In this document: positions 1-8,905 of the stretch, one piece after another
How positions within the stretch are numbered: the stretch's first letter is position 1
How the letters are laid out: each line of letters starts with the position of its first letter
NCBI RefSeq assembly: GCF_007556685.1
Contig: NZ_VJON01000005.1
Coordinates: 1 to 64,000, forward strand
Direction: 5' to 3'
DNA from: Tepidimonas charontis
Lineage (GTDB): Bacteria; Pseudomonadota; Gammaproteobacteria; Burkholderiales; Burkholderiaceae_C
Length of the DNA: 64,000 bases
Translations under genes and position numbers: made by a program
Notes under the pieces: generated by a model
Seen by the model: only the letters and a program-made list of their open reading frames with translations
Told to the model about the DNA's origin: nothing
The model's database searches: none

Positions 1-2
1 CG

Positions 3-239
3 GCCTGCGGCCATGTGTCGGCGGACAACCGCCAGACGCAGGCCCGGTTTCTGTGCGTCGAATGCGGTTTCGAGGAAAACGCCGATCTGGTCGGCGCGAT
101 CAACATACTCAGGGCGGGACACGCCCGGTGCGCCTGTGAAGTGAGCGGTGCAGTAATGCCGCCAGCAGCAGGAACCCACCGAAGCGACTCATTCCGGCTC
201 GATGCCGGGGTAAGCGCCGTAGGAATCCCCCGACTTTAG
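3..239 (+). CDS. tnpB: TnpB (IS200/IS605 OrfB), C-terminal part
   Basis: This is the 3' end of an IS200/IS605-family OrfB/TnpB gene; the 5' part lies outside the window. The frame is open from base 3 and gives the C-terminal zinc ribbon: an ACGH pair, then CVECG, followed by NADLVGAINIL. That last block holds the Asp of the RuvC-III motif of TnpB RNA-guided nucleases. The tail (SGAVMPPAAGTHRSDS ... SAVGIPRL) is the ending common in this family, so the 3' end looks intact. Known TnpB proteins are guided by an RNA made from the element's right end. Whether the missing upstream part is intact cannot be judged here. Confidence 0.85.
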   Translation, partial: ACGHVSADNRQTQARFLCVECGFEENADLVGAINILRAGHARCACEVSGAVMPPAAGTHRSDSFRLDAGVSAVGIPRL

Positions 240-257
240 GCGGGGGAGGATGTCAAA
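224..257 (+). mobile_element. IS200/IS605-type right end with hairpin
   Basis: Just after and overlapping the tnpB stop is a hairpin with a 7-bp stem (TCCCCCG at 226-232 pairing with CGGGGGA at 241-247) and the loop ACTTTAGG, followed by GGATGTCAA. Subterminal hairpins of this kind mark the right end of IS200/IS605-family elements, where single-stranded TnpA transposase binds. In TnpB systems the same segment forms the scaffold of the guide RNA. The exact cleavage point is uncertain; the GATGTCAA near 250-257 is the likely boundary. Confidence 0.75.
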
Positions 258-338
258 CACACCGGGCTGCGCTGGCTCCCGATACCGATCAACCGCCGCA
301 CGCGGCCAGCGCCGCCGGTGCAGCGCGCGCGCGGCGGC

Positions 339-659
339 TCAGTAGCCCATCGTCAGCGCCGGCACATCGACCCGAATGACCGGCTTGGCCAACAGACTGG
401 CGGCGGCGCGCGCATACACCATGGCCCAGGGCCGATGCGCCGGTTCGGCGAAGCGCTCCTCACCGACGGCCTGCGCGATGGCGAGCAGCTTGTCGGCCGT
501 GAGCACCTTGCCCGACAGGCGCAGCGGCTCGCAACCCAGTTCGGTAAACTGCTGGTCCAGCCACTGGCGCGCCAGGTCGTGCGGCATCGGCTGCACCTCG
601 TCGAGGTCGAAAGCGTACTCACGGTCGGGGCCGAAATGGACGATGACGTGACTGCGCAT
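339..659 (-). CDS. Conserved hypothetical protein, 106 aa
   Basis: The open frame begins with an ATG at 657-659, preceded by a GAAAGG ribosome site in GTCACGAAAGGCCCCC. The longer upstream frame has no good ribosome site. The product is soluble, starts MRSHVIVHFGPDREYAFDLDEV and has no signal peptide or membrane segment. I do not recognise the family. It lies on the same strand as aroG, 190 bp downstream of it, and may be read through from it. Codon use matches its neighbours, so it is probably a real native gene of unknown function. Confidence 0.7.
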   Translation of the reverse strand: MRSHVIVHFGPDREYAFDLDEVQPMPHDLARQWLDQQFTELGCEPLRLSGKVLTADKLLAIAQAVGEERFAEPAHRPWAMVYARAAASLLAKPVIRVDVPALTMGY

Positions 660-849
660 GGGGGCCTTTCGTGACGGTCCTCGGATCCGGGGCAAACGCG
701 CCCCGTTGCAGCTGTGATGCTACACCGACGCCGGCATGTTGGCATCACCGGGCAAGCGGCGGCGCTGCGCTGTCGTGGCAGCGGCGGCGCAGCGTTGACC
801 GACCTCGCCGCGCCCGCGTGCGATCGACAAGCCGCGCGGCCGCGCCTCG

Positions 850-1986
850 TCAGCCGCGCGCGCGCCGACGCGCCGCCACCGCGTCGCTGAGCATCTCCAG
901 CACCTGCACCGACGTGTCCCAGTCGATACAGGCGTCGGTGATGCTGCGGCCGTACTCCAGCTTGGCCGGGTCGTCTTTGCCCGGCGTGAATTTCTGCGCC
1001 CCGCCCTGCAGGTGGCTCTCCACCATCACGCCAAAAATATGGGTCGAGCCGCCCGCGATCTGGCCGGCGATGTCGCGCGCCACCTCGACCTGGCGCTCGT
1101 GCTGCTTTTGGCTGTTGCCGTGGCTGCAATCGACCATCAGGCGCGGCGGCAGCTTGGCCTCGGCGAGCTGGCGGCAGGCAATCGCCACGCTGTCGGCGTC
1201 GTAGTTGGGCAGCTTGCCGCCGCGCAGAATCACGTGGCAGTCCGGGTTGCCCTTGGTGCGCACAATGGCCACCTGCCCGTTTTTGTGCACCGACAGGAAG
1301 TGGTGCGGTCGGCTGGCGGCCAAGATGGCATCGGTGGCGATGCGGATGTTGCCGTCGGTGCCGTTTTTGAAGCCGATCGGCGCGCTCAGGCCCGAGGCCA
1401 GCTCGCGATGCACCTGGCTTTCGGTGGTGCGCGCGCCGATCGCCCCCCACGAGATCAGGTCGGCGATGTACTGCGGGCTGATGACGTCGAGAAATTCGCT
1501 GGCGGCGGGCAGCCCCAGTCGGTTGATTTCGATGAGGAGCTGACGCGCGATGCGCAGCCCTTCGTCGATGCGAAAACTCTCGTCCAGATACGGGTCGTTG
1601 ATGAGGCCCTTCCAACCCACGGTGGTGCGCGGCTTCTCGAAGTACACGCGCATGACCACTTCCAGGGTGTCGTGGAAGCGCTCGCGTTGGGCTTTGAGGC
1701 GGCGCGCGTACTCCATCGCCGCCGCCGGGTCGTGGATCGAACACGGGCCGATGATGACCAGCAGCCGATCGTCCTTGCCGTGCAGGATCTGGTGGATGGC
1801 GCGGCGCGTGTGGGTGATGAGCCTCTCGATCGCGGTGCCGCGGATCGGGAAGAAGCGAATCAGGTGCTCGGGCGGCGGCAGCACGGTGATGTCCTCGATG
1901 CGTTGATCGTCGGTCTGGCTGGTGCGGTCGGCGGGGTGCGGATACCAGACGTCGGTGCTGCTGGCCTTGGCGGGACTAGGGCTCAT
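850..1986 (-). CDS. aroG: 3-deoxy-7-phosphoheptulonate synthase (DAHP synthase, class I)
   Basis: This enzyme condenses phosphoenolpyruvate and erythrose 4-phosphate to DAHP, the first step of the shikimate pathway. The 378-residue product carries the class I signatures GPCSIHDP (residues 80-87), GFKNGTDGN and VDCSHGNS, and resembles the AroF/G/H type (about 350 residues) with a short N-terminal extension. The start is the ATG at 1984-1986 behind a strong AAGGAG; the longer in-frame extension upstream runs through the attenuator and is not coding. Expression is very likely set by the attenuator just upstream (2028-2164), which senses aromatic amino acids through a Phe/Tyr/Trp-rich leader peptide. 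Confidence 0.97.
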   Translation of the reverse strand: MSPSPAKASSTDVWYPHPADRTSQTDDQRIEDITVLPPPEHLIRFFPIRGTAIERLITHTRRAIHQILHGKDDRLLVIIGPCSIHDPAAAMEYARRLKAQRERFHDTLEVVMRVYFEKPRTTVGWKGLINDPYLDESFRIDEGLRIARQLLIEINRLGLPAASEFLDVISPQYIADLISWGAIGARTTESQVHRELASGLSAPIGFKNGTDGNIRIATDAILAASRPHHFLSVHKNGQVAIVRTKGNPDCHVILRGGKLPNYDADSVAIACRQLAEAKLPPRLMVDCSHGNSQKQHERQVEVARDIAGQIAGGSTHIFGVMVESHLQGGAQKFTPGKDDPAKLEYGRSITDACIDWDTSVQVLEMLSDAVAARRRARG

Positions 1987-2027
1987 GAAACGCTCCTTGG
2001 GTGGAAATGGGGCAACCGATTCGGGCG

Positions 2028-2060
2028 AAAAAAAACCGCCGGTGGGACTCACCGACGGTT
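2028..2060 (-). terminator. Attenuator terminator of the aroG leader
   Basis: Read on the minus strand, AACCGTCGGTG (2060-2050) pairs with CACCGGCGGTT (2044-2034) as an 11-bp stem with one G-U pair, followed by a run of T to 2028. It sits 42 nt before the aroG start. Its 5' arm is also perfectly complementary over 10 nt (CCGTCGGTGA, 2058-2049) to TCACCGACGG at 2115-2106, inside the leader-peptide coding region. Terminator and antiterminator are therefore mutually exclusive, as in classical translation-coupled attenuators. Confidence 0.88.
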
Positions 2061-2092
2061 TCGAGTTCAGGGGGCTTTTGCTTGGGGCGCTT

Positions 2093-2164
2093 TCAGACCT
2101 CTCTGCCGTCGGTGACGCGTGAGAACCAAAAGTAGCCAAAGTAAAAGCCATGCTGCTTGCGCAT
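2093..2164 (-). CDS. aroG leader peptide (attenuation), 23 aa
   Basis: This short frame reads from ATG (2164-2162) to TGA (2095-2093). The 23-residue peptide contains the run GFYFGYFWF: four Phe, two Tyr and one Trp within nine residues. This is the hallmark of a leader peptide at which ribosomes stall when charged aromatic tRNAs are scarce. The last codons (V-T-D-G) contain the antiterminator strand, about 10 nt before the stop codon. A ribosome reaching the stop would mask it and allow termination; one stalled on the aromatic codons would leave it free to pair. The start has only a weak AGAAG nearby, so the exact start is less sure than the frame. Confidence 0.85.
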   Translation of the reverse strand: MRKQHGFYFGYFWFSRVTDGREV

Positions 2165-2353
2165 GGCTTCTACTGTAGCACAGCCCGTATGACGCTAGGG
2201 AAGTTCTGCATAACTACCTGTTTGGGCCGAGCGCCTCCAATCGCATCAATGGGTTAGCAGCTTCGAGTGGAGGTTTTGCAGACCTTCCCTAGGCTGACGC
2301 CGCCACCGGCCGTGTTGCGGTGCCGCAACAGCGCAGGCCGTCGTCTGGCACAC

Positions 2354-3826
2354 TCACGCGGTGCCGCCGACGGTCAGACCGTCCAGGCGCAGCGTGGGCT
2401 GCCCGACGCCCACCGGCACGCTCTGGCCTTCCTTGCCGCAGGTACCCACGCCGCTGTCCAGCGCCAGATCGTTGCCAATCATCACCACCCGTTTGAGGGC
2501 ATCCGGGCCGTTGCCGATGATCGTTGCACCCTTGACCGGGTAGACCGGGCGGCCGTTTTCCACCCACCAGGCGCTGCTGGCGGAAAAGACGAATTTGCCG
2601 CTGGTGATATCCACCTGCCCACCGCCGAACTGGGTCGCGTACAGGCCCCGGCGCACGCTGGCGATGATCTCCTGCGGGTCATGCTCGCCCGCGAGCATGT
2701 AGGTGTTGGTCATGCGCGGCAGCGGCAAGTGGGCGTAGCTCTCACGCCGGCCGTTGCCGGTGGGGCGCACGCCCATCAGCCGGGCATTGAGCCGGTCTTG
2801 CAGATAGCCACGCAAAACACCGTCTTCGATCAGCACGTTGCGCTGCGTGGCGCAGCCCTCGTCGTCCACGTTGAGCGAGCCGCGCCGGCCCTCCAGGGTG
2901 CCGTCGTCCAGTACCGTCACACCTTTGGCAGCCACGCGCTGGCCGATGCGGCCAGCAAAGGCGCTCGACCCCTTGCGGTTGAAGTCGCCCTCCAGACCGT
3001 GGCCGACGGCTTCGTGCAGCAACACGCCGGGCCAGCCGGGGCCCAGCACCACCGTCATCTCGCCGGCCGGCGCCGGGCGCGACTCCAGATTGGTCAGCGC
3101 CGCCTGCACGGCCTCGTCCACGTAGCGCGTCAGCACGCCGTCGTCGAAGTGGTCGAGTCCAAACCGCCCGCCCCCGCCGGAGGAGCCGACCTCGCGCCGG
3201 TCGCCCTGCTGAGCAATCACCGTCAGCGACAGCCGCACCAGCGGCCGCACATCGGCGGCCAGCACCCCGTCGGCCCGCGCAATCAGGACCACATCGTACT
3301 CGGCGGCCAGAGCCGCCATCACCTGCACGATGCGCGGATCGCGCGCCCGCGCCATGCGCTCCACGCGCTCCAGCAGCGCCACTTTGGCCGCGCTGTCGAG
3401 CGTGCCGATGGGGTCGTGGGCACCGTAGAGCGCGCGCGCTGGCGCCACCGTAGTGCGGGCCCGGCGGCGTCCGATGGCAGCCCGCTGGCTGGTCCCCTGG
3501 CGGCCGATCGCGCGTACGCTCTCGGCGGCTTCGCGCAGCACCGCCCACGACAGGTCATCGGCATAGGCAAACGCGGTTTTGTCGCCGCTGACCGCGCGCA
3601 CGCCCACCCCCTGGTCGATGCTGAAGCTGCCGGTCTTGACGATGCCCTCCTCCAGACTCCAGCCTTCGCTGCGGGTGTACTGAAAATACAGGTCGGCGTC
3701 ATCGACGCCGGGGACCATGATGAGACCCAGCGCACGGCGCAAATGGCTCTCATCCAGCCCGTAGGGTTCCAGCAGCAAGGCGCGCGCCGTGGCCAGGCGC
3801 TCCAGGGTGGGTTCGACTGCGATCAT
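2354..3826 (-). CDS. tldD: Metalloprotease TldD
   Basis: TldD is the catalytic subunit of the TldD/TldE protease, which acts in peptide-antibiotic maturation and CcdA/toxin turnover in other bacteria. The 490-residue protein matches the family length and shows the zinc-binding HEAVGH in the context LHEAVGHGLEGDFNRKGSS, plus the C-terminal GTCGKEGQSVPVGVGQP. The partner TldE (PmbA) is not in this window. It follows rodA on the same strand after 73 bp and precedes the aroG leader, with which it is unlikely to share control. Confidence 0.95.
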   Translation of the reverse strand: MIAVEPTLERLATARALLLEPYGLDESHLRRALGLIMVPGVDDADLYFQYTRSEGWSLEEGIVKTGSFSIDQGVGVRAVSGDKTAFAYADDLSWAVLREAAESVRAIGRQGTSQRAAIGRRRARTTVAPARALYGAHDPIGTLDSAAKVALLERVERMARARDPRIVQVMAALAAEYDVVLIARADGVLAADVRPLVRLSLTVIAQQGDRREVGSSGGGGRFGLDHFDDGVLTRYVDEAVQAALTNLESRPAPAGEMTVVLGPGWPGVLLHEAVGHGLEGDFNRKGSSAFAGRIGQRVAAKGVTVLDDGTLEGRRGSLNVDDEGCATQRNVLIEDGVLRGYLQDRLNARLMGVRPTGNGRRESYAHLPLPRMTNTYMLAGEHDPQEIIASVRRGLYATQFGGGQVDITSGKFVFSASSAWWVENGRPVYPVKGATIIGNGPDALKRVVMIGNDLALDSGVGTCGKEGQSVPVGVGQPTLRLDGLTVGGTA

Positions 3827-3899
3827 GCCCGCATTGTAGGGAGGAAGGCGTCCGCAGTCCCAACACCGCGTCTGCCACCGCGCACCAGGGCCCCCAGGC

Positions 3900-5057
3900 T
3901 CAGCTAGGCACCAGGCGCTTGTGCCGCCCCACCGACAGCATCATGCCCAGACTCGCGCCCAGCGTCACCATGGCGGTGCCGCCGTAGCTCAAAAAGGGCA
4001 GTGGCACACCCACCACCGGCAACAGACCACTGACCATGCCCATGTTGACGAAGGCATAGACGAACTGCACCAGAATGAGGGCACCGGCCAGCAGCCGACC
4101 GAATAGGGTGGAGGCGGCTGCCGCCAGCATCAGGCCGCGCGCCACAAAATAGGTGTAGGCCGCCAGCAAACCCAGCACGCCCAGAAAGCCGAACTCTTCG
4201 GCAAAGGCGGCGAAGATGAAGTCGGTGCTGCGCTCGGGCACGAAGTCCAGGTGCGTCTGGGTGCCCTCCATGAAGCCCTTGCCCCACAGCCCCCCCGAGC
4301 CGATGGCGATCATGCCCTGCAGGATGTGAAAGCCCTTGCCCAGCGGATCCTTGGCCGGGTCGAGCAAAGTGCACACGCGCTGGCGCTGGTACTCGTGCAG
4401 CACCACCCAGTCCACGCCCGGCGCGCACCACTGCGGCTCCATCACGATCAAGGTCACCACGCCGGCAGCCCCCAGGACCAGCGGCGGCACGATCAGCTTC
4501 CAGCTCAAGCCGGCAAAGTAGATGACGAACAGCCCCGAGGCCAACACCAACAAGGCGGTGCCCAAGTCGGGCTGCTTCAAGATCAGCGCCACCGGCAGCG
4601 CCAGCAGTGCGGCGGCGACGAGGAAGTCGATCTGCGCCAGCCGCCCTTCGCGGCGCTGAAACCACCACGCCAGCATCAGCGGCATGGCGATTTTCATGAG
4701 CTCGCTGGGTTGGATGGTGAGCAGCCCCAGGTCCAGCCAGCGCTGTGCCCCCTTGCGGGTGACGCCAAACAACTCCACCGCCACCAGCAGCAAGACGACC
4801 ACCGTATAGGCGGGCAGTGCCAGGGCTTGCAGGCGCTGCGGCGGCACCTGCGACACCACCACCATGACGCCGGCCGCAATCAAAAGGTTGCGCGCATGAT
4901 CGGCCACCCGCCCTGGAATGTCGTAGGCCACCGAATACATGACCACTTGCCCGATCAGGGCCAGCAGCGCCACGGAAAGCAAAAACGGCACGTCGTAGCC
5001 GCGCATCAAAGGCGCCAAGCGGACATGCAGCGGGGGTTTTTGCAGGACGACGGCCAT
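3900..5057 (-). CDS. rodA: Rod shape-determining SEDS glycosyltransferase RodA
   Basis: RodA is the SEDS-family peptidoglycan polymerase of the elongation machinery; it works with PBP2 and MreBCD in the inner membrane. The 385-residue product has about ten hydrophobic segments and the family motifs QPSELMK, LKQPDLGTALL, EEFGFLG and GVPLPFLSYGGTA. The ATG at 5055-5057 was chosen because the open frame further upstream runs into the divergent esterase gene; its ribosome site is weak. The usual neighbours mreBCD and mrdA are absent here, so rodA is separated from the rest of the elongation genes within this window. Confidence 0.93.
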   Translation of the reverse strand: MAVVLQKPPLHVRLAPLMRGYDVPFLLSVALLALIGQVVMYSVAYDIPGRVADHARNLLIAAGVMVVVSQVPPQRLQALALPAYTVVVLLLVAVELFGVTRKGAQRWLDLGLLTIQPSELMKIAMPLMLAWWFQRREGRLAQIDFLVAAALLALPVALILKQPDLGTALLVLASGLFVIYFAGLSWKLIVPPLVLGAAGVVTLIVMEPQWCAPGVDWVVLHEYQRQRVCTLLDPAKDPLGKGFHILQGMIAIGSGGLWGKGFMEGTQTHLDFVPERSTDFIFAAFAEEFGFLGVLGLLAAYTYFVARGLMLAAAASTLFGRLLAGALILVQFVYAFVNMGMVSGLLPVVGVPLPFLSYGGTAMVTLGASLGMMLSVGRHKRLVPS

Positions 5058-5177
5058 CGGGTCTGGATTATGCTGCGGACCATGGTCAACCCACCACACA
5101 CCGATCGGTCGCCCGGCTGCGCTGCGGATACGCTGCGTCCCTGCCCGCCCCACGGCCACGCCGATGGCGTGCCGCCC

Positions 5178-5786
5178 ATGCCGCCTGCCGACCGCACCAC
5201 CGACGGCGTCACACACCTGTTGTATCTGCACGGTTTTCGCTCCTCGCCGCGCTCGGCCAAGGCGCAATACCTGGCCGCCCGTGTGGCGCGCGATCACCCG
5301 CGCGTCGTCTGGCACTGCCCCCAGCTGCCGCCGTCGCCTGCTGCCGCCTGGGCCCTGATCGAGCGCTGCGTGGCTGACTGGCCGCGCGCCACGATGGCGG
5401 TGGTGGGTTCCTCGCTGGGTGGCTTCTACGCCACCCGGCTGGCGGCGCTGACCGGCTGCCGCGCCGTGCTGCTCAACCCGGCGGTGGATCCGGCGCGCGA
5501 TCTGGCACGCTACATCGGTGAGCACACCATGTGGCACGCTCCGAACGAGCGCCTGTTTTTTCGCCCGGAATATGTGGATGAACTGCGTGCGTTGGCGGTC
5601 GGGCCACTGCCGCAGCCGCAGCGCATACTGCTGGTGGCCGCCACCGGTGACGAGGTGTTGGACTGGCGCGAAATGGTCGCGCGCTACCCCGGCAGCACCC
5701 ACTACATCGTACCGGGCAGCGACCACGCGCTGTCGGACTTCGCCGCGCACTTGGACACCGTGTTGGCCCACCTGCAGCTGATCTAG
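5178..5786 (+). CDS. YqiA-like esterase (alpha/beta hydrolase)
   Basis: This is a 202-residue alpha/beta-hydrolase of the YqiA/UPF0227 type. It opens with LLYLHGFRSSP (oxyanion region), has the nucleophile elbow VGSSLGGFYA and ends with GSDHALSDF, which supplies the catalytic His. Family members are small cytoplasmic esterases of undefined physiological substrate. The start is the ATG at 5178; a GTG four codons earlier is also possible. The gene ends 2 nt before radA, so the two are almost certainly co-transcribed. Confidence 0.87.
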   Translation: MPPADRTTDGVTHLLYLHGFRSSPRSAKAQYLAARVARDHPRVVWHCPQLPPSPAAAWALIERCVADWPRATMAVVGSSLGGFYATRLAALTGCRAVLLNPAVDPARDLARYIGEHTMWHAPNERLFFRPEYVDELRALAVGPLPQPQRILLVAATGDEVLDWREMVARYPGSTHYIVPGSDHALSDFAAHLDTVLAHLQLI

Positions 5787-5788
5787 CG

Positions 5789-7201
5789 ATGGCCAAGGAC
5801 AAGACGCTCTACACCTGCAGCGACTGCGGTGGCAGCACACCGCGCTGGCTGGGCCGCTGCCCGCACTGCGGCGCGTGGAATACCCTGCTCGAAACCACGG
5901 CCGCCCCCGCCGCCGCCAAACACCGCATGAGTGCGCTGCGCCAAGGACTGGCCAGCGACGGCGCACTGATGCGGCTGGGCGACATCAAGGCCGCCGATGT
6001 GCAGCGCACCCCCACCGGTCTGCCGGAACTGGACCGGGTGCTCGGCGGCGGCATCGTCGCCGGCGCGGTGGTGCTGATCGGCGGCGACCCGGGCATCGGT
6101 AAGTCCACGCTGTTGTTGCAGGCGCTCGATGCCCTGCAGCGCGCCGGCTTGCCCACGCTGTACGTCAGCGGCGAAGAAAGCGGCGCCCAAGTGGCGCTGC
6201 GTGCGCGCCGCCTGGGTCTGGCCGACAGCCAAGTGCCGGTGCTGGCGGAAATCCAGCTCGAACGGATCGTGGCCACGCTGGAGCGCGAGCGCCCCGCGGT
6301 GGCGGTGATCGACTCCATCCAGACCGTCTACACCGAGCAGCTCAGCTCCGCCCCGGGCTCGGTGGCCCAGGTGCGCGAATGCGCCGCGCATCTGACCCGA
6401 CTGGCCAAAGCGGGCGGCGCCGACGGACACGCGGGCACCACCCTGGTGCTGGTGGGACACGTGACCAAGGAGGGGGCGCTGGCCGGCCCGCGCGTGCTCG
6501 AGCACATGGTCGACACCGTGCTGTATTTCGAGGGCGACACGCACAGCAGCTTCCGGTTGGTGCGGGCGATCAAAAACCGCTTCGGCGCCGTCAACGAGAT
6601 GGGCGTTTTCGCGATGACCGAGCGCGGCTTGAAAGGTGTGAACAACCCCAGCGCCTTGTTTTTGAGTCAGCATCCGCAGCCGGTGCCGGGCAGCTGCGTG
6701 CTGGTGACGCTGGAGGGCACGCGCCCGTTGCTGGTGGAAATCCAGGCGTTGGTGGACGGCGGCGGTGTGGCGCCACGGCGGCTGACGGTGGGGCTGGAGC
6801 GGGACCGGCTGGCCATGCTGCTGGCGGTGCTGCACCGCCACGCCGGCGTGGCGTGCGCCGACCAGGACGTCTTCGTCAACGCCGTTGGTGGCGTGCGCAT
6901 TGCCGAGCCGGCGGCGGACCTGGCGGTGCTGCTGGCCATCCAGTCCTCGCTGCGCGCACGCCCCCTGCCGCCGCGCTTCGTGGCTTTCGGCGAAGTGGGA
7001 CTGGCCGGCGAGGTGCGCCCGGCGCCGCGCGGACTGGAGCGCCTGCGTGAAGCCGCCAAGCTGGGCTTTCGCGTCGCCCTGGTACCAGCGGCCAATCTGC
7101 CGCGCAAGCCTGACGCGCCCACGCGCGAGCTGCTCGACGCACTGGAGGTGCACCCCGTGGGCCGTATCGAAGAAGCGCTGCACATCGTGCGGGCGTGGTA
7201 G
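5789..7201 (+). CDS. radA: DNA repair protein RadA
   Basis: RadA is a RecA-like, DnaB-type helicase that processes recombination intermediates. The 470-residue protein has the N-terminal zinc finger (C10, C13, C24, C27), a Walker A box GGDPGIGKST near residue 100, the RadA-specific KNRFG motif in IKNRFGAVNEMG, and a C-terminal Lon-like domain with GEVGLAGEVRP. Length and order of parts match the family. It begins 2 nt after the esterase stop. Confidence 0.97.
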   Translation: MAKDKTLYTCSDCGGSTPRWLGRCPHCGAWNTLLETTAAPAAAKHRMSALRQGLASDGALMRLGDIKAADVQRTPTGLPELDRVLGGGIVAGAVVLIGGDPGIGKSTLLLQALDALQRAGLPTLYVSGEESGAQVALRARRLGLADSQVPVLAEIQLERIVATLERERPAVAVIDSIQTVYTEQLSSAPGSVAQVRECAAHLTRLAKAGGADGHAGTTLVLVGHVTKEGALAGPRVLEHMVDTVLYFEGDTHSSFRLVRAIKNRFGAVNEMGVFAMTERGLKGVNNPSALFLSQHPQPVPGSCVLVTLEGTRPLLVEIQALVDGGGVAPRRLTVGLERDRLAMLLAVLHRHAGVACADQDVFVNAVGGVRIAEPAADLAVLLAIQSSLRARPLPPRFVAFGEVGLAGEVRPAPRGLERLREAAKLGFRVALVPAANLPRKPDAPTRELLDALEVHPVGRIEEALHIVRAW

Positions 7202-7284
7202 GCCAGAGAGCGCCCACGCCCGCCGCCGCGCTCCCGGCCGCTGCGGCCTGCCAGCCGAGGTAGCGATGCATGGCTGCCGTTTCG

Positions 7285-8817
7285 CTACGCCAGCTGGAAA
7301 CGCCCCACCGACTGCTCCAGCACGCGCGCCTGCGCCGACAAATGCGTGGCGGCTGCGGCGGTTTGTTCCACCAGGGCAGCGTTTTGCTGGGTGCTCTGGT
7401 CGATATCGCGCCAAGCGGTTTGCAGCTCGCCCACGGCAACCGCCTGGCGTTCGCTGCGCTGTGCCAGGGCCACGATCGTGTCGCGCAGACGCATCACCTC
7501 CGCGATCAGTTCGCCGATGGTCTGCCCGGCCCGATCCACCCGCTGGGTGCCATCGGCCACGGCCGCGACGCTGCCGTCGATGAGCTGCCGAATCTCGCCG
7601 GCGGCGTGCGCGCTGCGCTGCGCCAGCGCGCGCACCTCACCGGCGACGACGGCAAAACCACGCCCGGCTTCACCGGCGCGTGCCGCCTCCACCGCCGCAT
7701 TCAAGGCCAGGATATTGGTTTGGAACGCCAGGTTGTCGATGACGCCGACGATATCGGCGATGCGCTCGCTGCTGGCGCGGATGCCGCGCATGGTCTCGAC
7801 CACCTGATGCACCACCTCCTCACTGCTGCGGGCGTGCGTGGCGGCCTGCTCGGCGATGCCATTGGCCGCACGCGCGGCCTGCACGAAGGCGCCCAAGTCG
7901 GACGACAACTCGTGCAGACGCGCCACCGCTTCTTGCAGGTGCGCCGCACTGCGCTCGGTGCGTTGGGACAGATCCTGGTTGCCGGCGGCGATTTGCGCCG
8001 CCGCGGCGCTGATGTGCTGCGCGCTGTCGCGCACGCCTGCCACCACCGAGGCGAGCTGGGCCCGCATGACTTCGAGCTCGCGGATCATGACACCGAACTC
8101 GTCGCCGCGCGTGGAATCCAGCGGCTGCGACAGCGTCCCTTGCGCGATGCGCTGTGCACAGGCCACCACCCGCTGCAGCGGCTGACGGATGTGACGAATG
8201 AGCCCCCACGCCCCCAGCACGATCGCACCCATCAGGAGCGCCATCAGCGACGCCCCCAACACCAAGCTGGTACGGCGCTCGACCGCAATGTCGGCCTGAA
8301 TCGCGTCCAGCGCCTCCCGCTGCTGCGCGGCGTACTGGCGCGCCGACTGCAGAAACGCCTGCGCTTGCGCCACGTACTGCGCCTGCGCATCATCGGCCAT
8401 GGCGTCGGCGGCGCCCGGCGGCAACGCCGCCAAGCGTTGCGCGCCGTGCTGCACGGCCTGCCAGCGCTGCTGCAGCGCACGCCAGGCCGACTGTTCGGAT
8501 GCCACCAACAAGGACTGCACCTGCTGCGCCGCCCGCTCGACGCGCTGCGCTCCCATCGGACCCAAGACCTGACGCAGGACAGCCCCGCCCGGGCACGCGC
8601 CGCCAGCGTCCACCGCGCTCGTCGCCAACGCCAGCTCGGCCTCGGCCACCCAGTGGGCCACCGCCATCATCTTGTCGAATTGCCGCCCCACTGCCTGCTC
8701 GGCATGGCGCGTCGACTGCACCGACCGAATGCTGACGGTGACAACGACGGCTGTCAACGCCACCAACAGCAATCCCACACCCAGCCAAAGCTTGCTGGCC
8801 AATTTGAGGTCGCGCAT
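7285..8817 (-). CDS. Methyl-accepting chemotaxis protein
   Basis: This transmembrane chemoreceptor (510 aa) has an N-terminal anchor (about residues 8-28), a periplasmic sensing region of about 150 residues rich in Ala and Gln, a second membrane segment, a HAMP linker and a cytoplasmic signalling domain. The highly conserved hairpin tip is present ([19 protein letters not shown]). No CheR-binding pentapeptide is seen at the C terminus (it ends VGRFQLA). The ligand is unknown. The ATG at 8815-8817 has an AGGAAAG ribosome site 8 nt upstream. The promoter upstream overlaps a perfect palindrome (8906-8919), so the receptor may be under dedicated repressor control. Confidence 0.92.
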   Translation of the reverse strand: MRDLKLASKLWLGVGLLLVALTAVVVTVSIRSVQSTRHAEQAVGRQFDKMMAVAHWVAEAELALATSAVDAGGACPGGAVLRQVLGPMGAQRVERAAQQVQSLLVASEQSAWRALQQRWQAVQHGAQRLAALPPGAADAMADDAQAQYVAQAQAFLQSARQYAAQQREALDAIQADIAVERRTSLVLGASLMALLMGAIVLGAWGLIRHIRQPLQRVVACAQRIAQGTLSQPLDSTRGDEFGVMIRELEVMRAQLASVVAGVRDSAQHISAAAAQIAAGNQDLSQRTERSAAHLQEAVARLHELSSDLGAFVQAARAANGIAEQAATHARSSEEVVHQVVETMRGIRASSERIADIVGVIDNLAFQTNILALNAAVEAARAGEAGRGFAVVAGEVRALAQRSAHAAGEIRQLIDGSVAAVADGTQRVDRAGQTIGELIAEVMRLRDTIVALAQRSERQAVAVGELQTAWRDIDQSTQQNAALVEQTAAAATHLSAQARVLEQSVGRFQLA

Positions 8818-8893
8818 CGATCGTGCTTTCCTGGTCGCCTGCCACACTCCACCAACGCACGTCCACGGTGTGCCATGGCGCGCGCCGGCATGC

Positions 8894-8899
8894 AGTATA
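8894..8899 (-). promoter_or_regulatory. Probable -10 box of the chemoreceptor promoter
   Basis: On the minus strand the sequence TTTTTATACTGCATG contains a near-consensus TATACT, about 77 nt before the chemoreceptor start codon. No good -35 hexamer lies at the right distance. The spacer is occupied by the palindrome at 8906-8919, which suggests that a regulator binds there. Confidence 0.5.
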
Positions 8900-8905
8900 A
8901 AAAGA

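Noticed and set aside
1012-2115. 367-codon + strand frame opposite aroG
   Set aside because: It is the mirror of aroG codons and runs into the attenuator; no ribosome site or domain.
1987-2151. N-terminal extension of the aroG frame (55 codons)
   Set aside because: It passes through the terminator hairpin and T run; the AAGGAG-preceded ATG at 1986 is the proper start.
5058-5966. Upstream extension of the rodA frame to 5966
   Set aside because: The added residues are Arg-rich, antisense to the esterase gene and not membrane-like; RodA starts at 5057.
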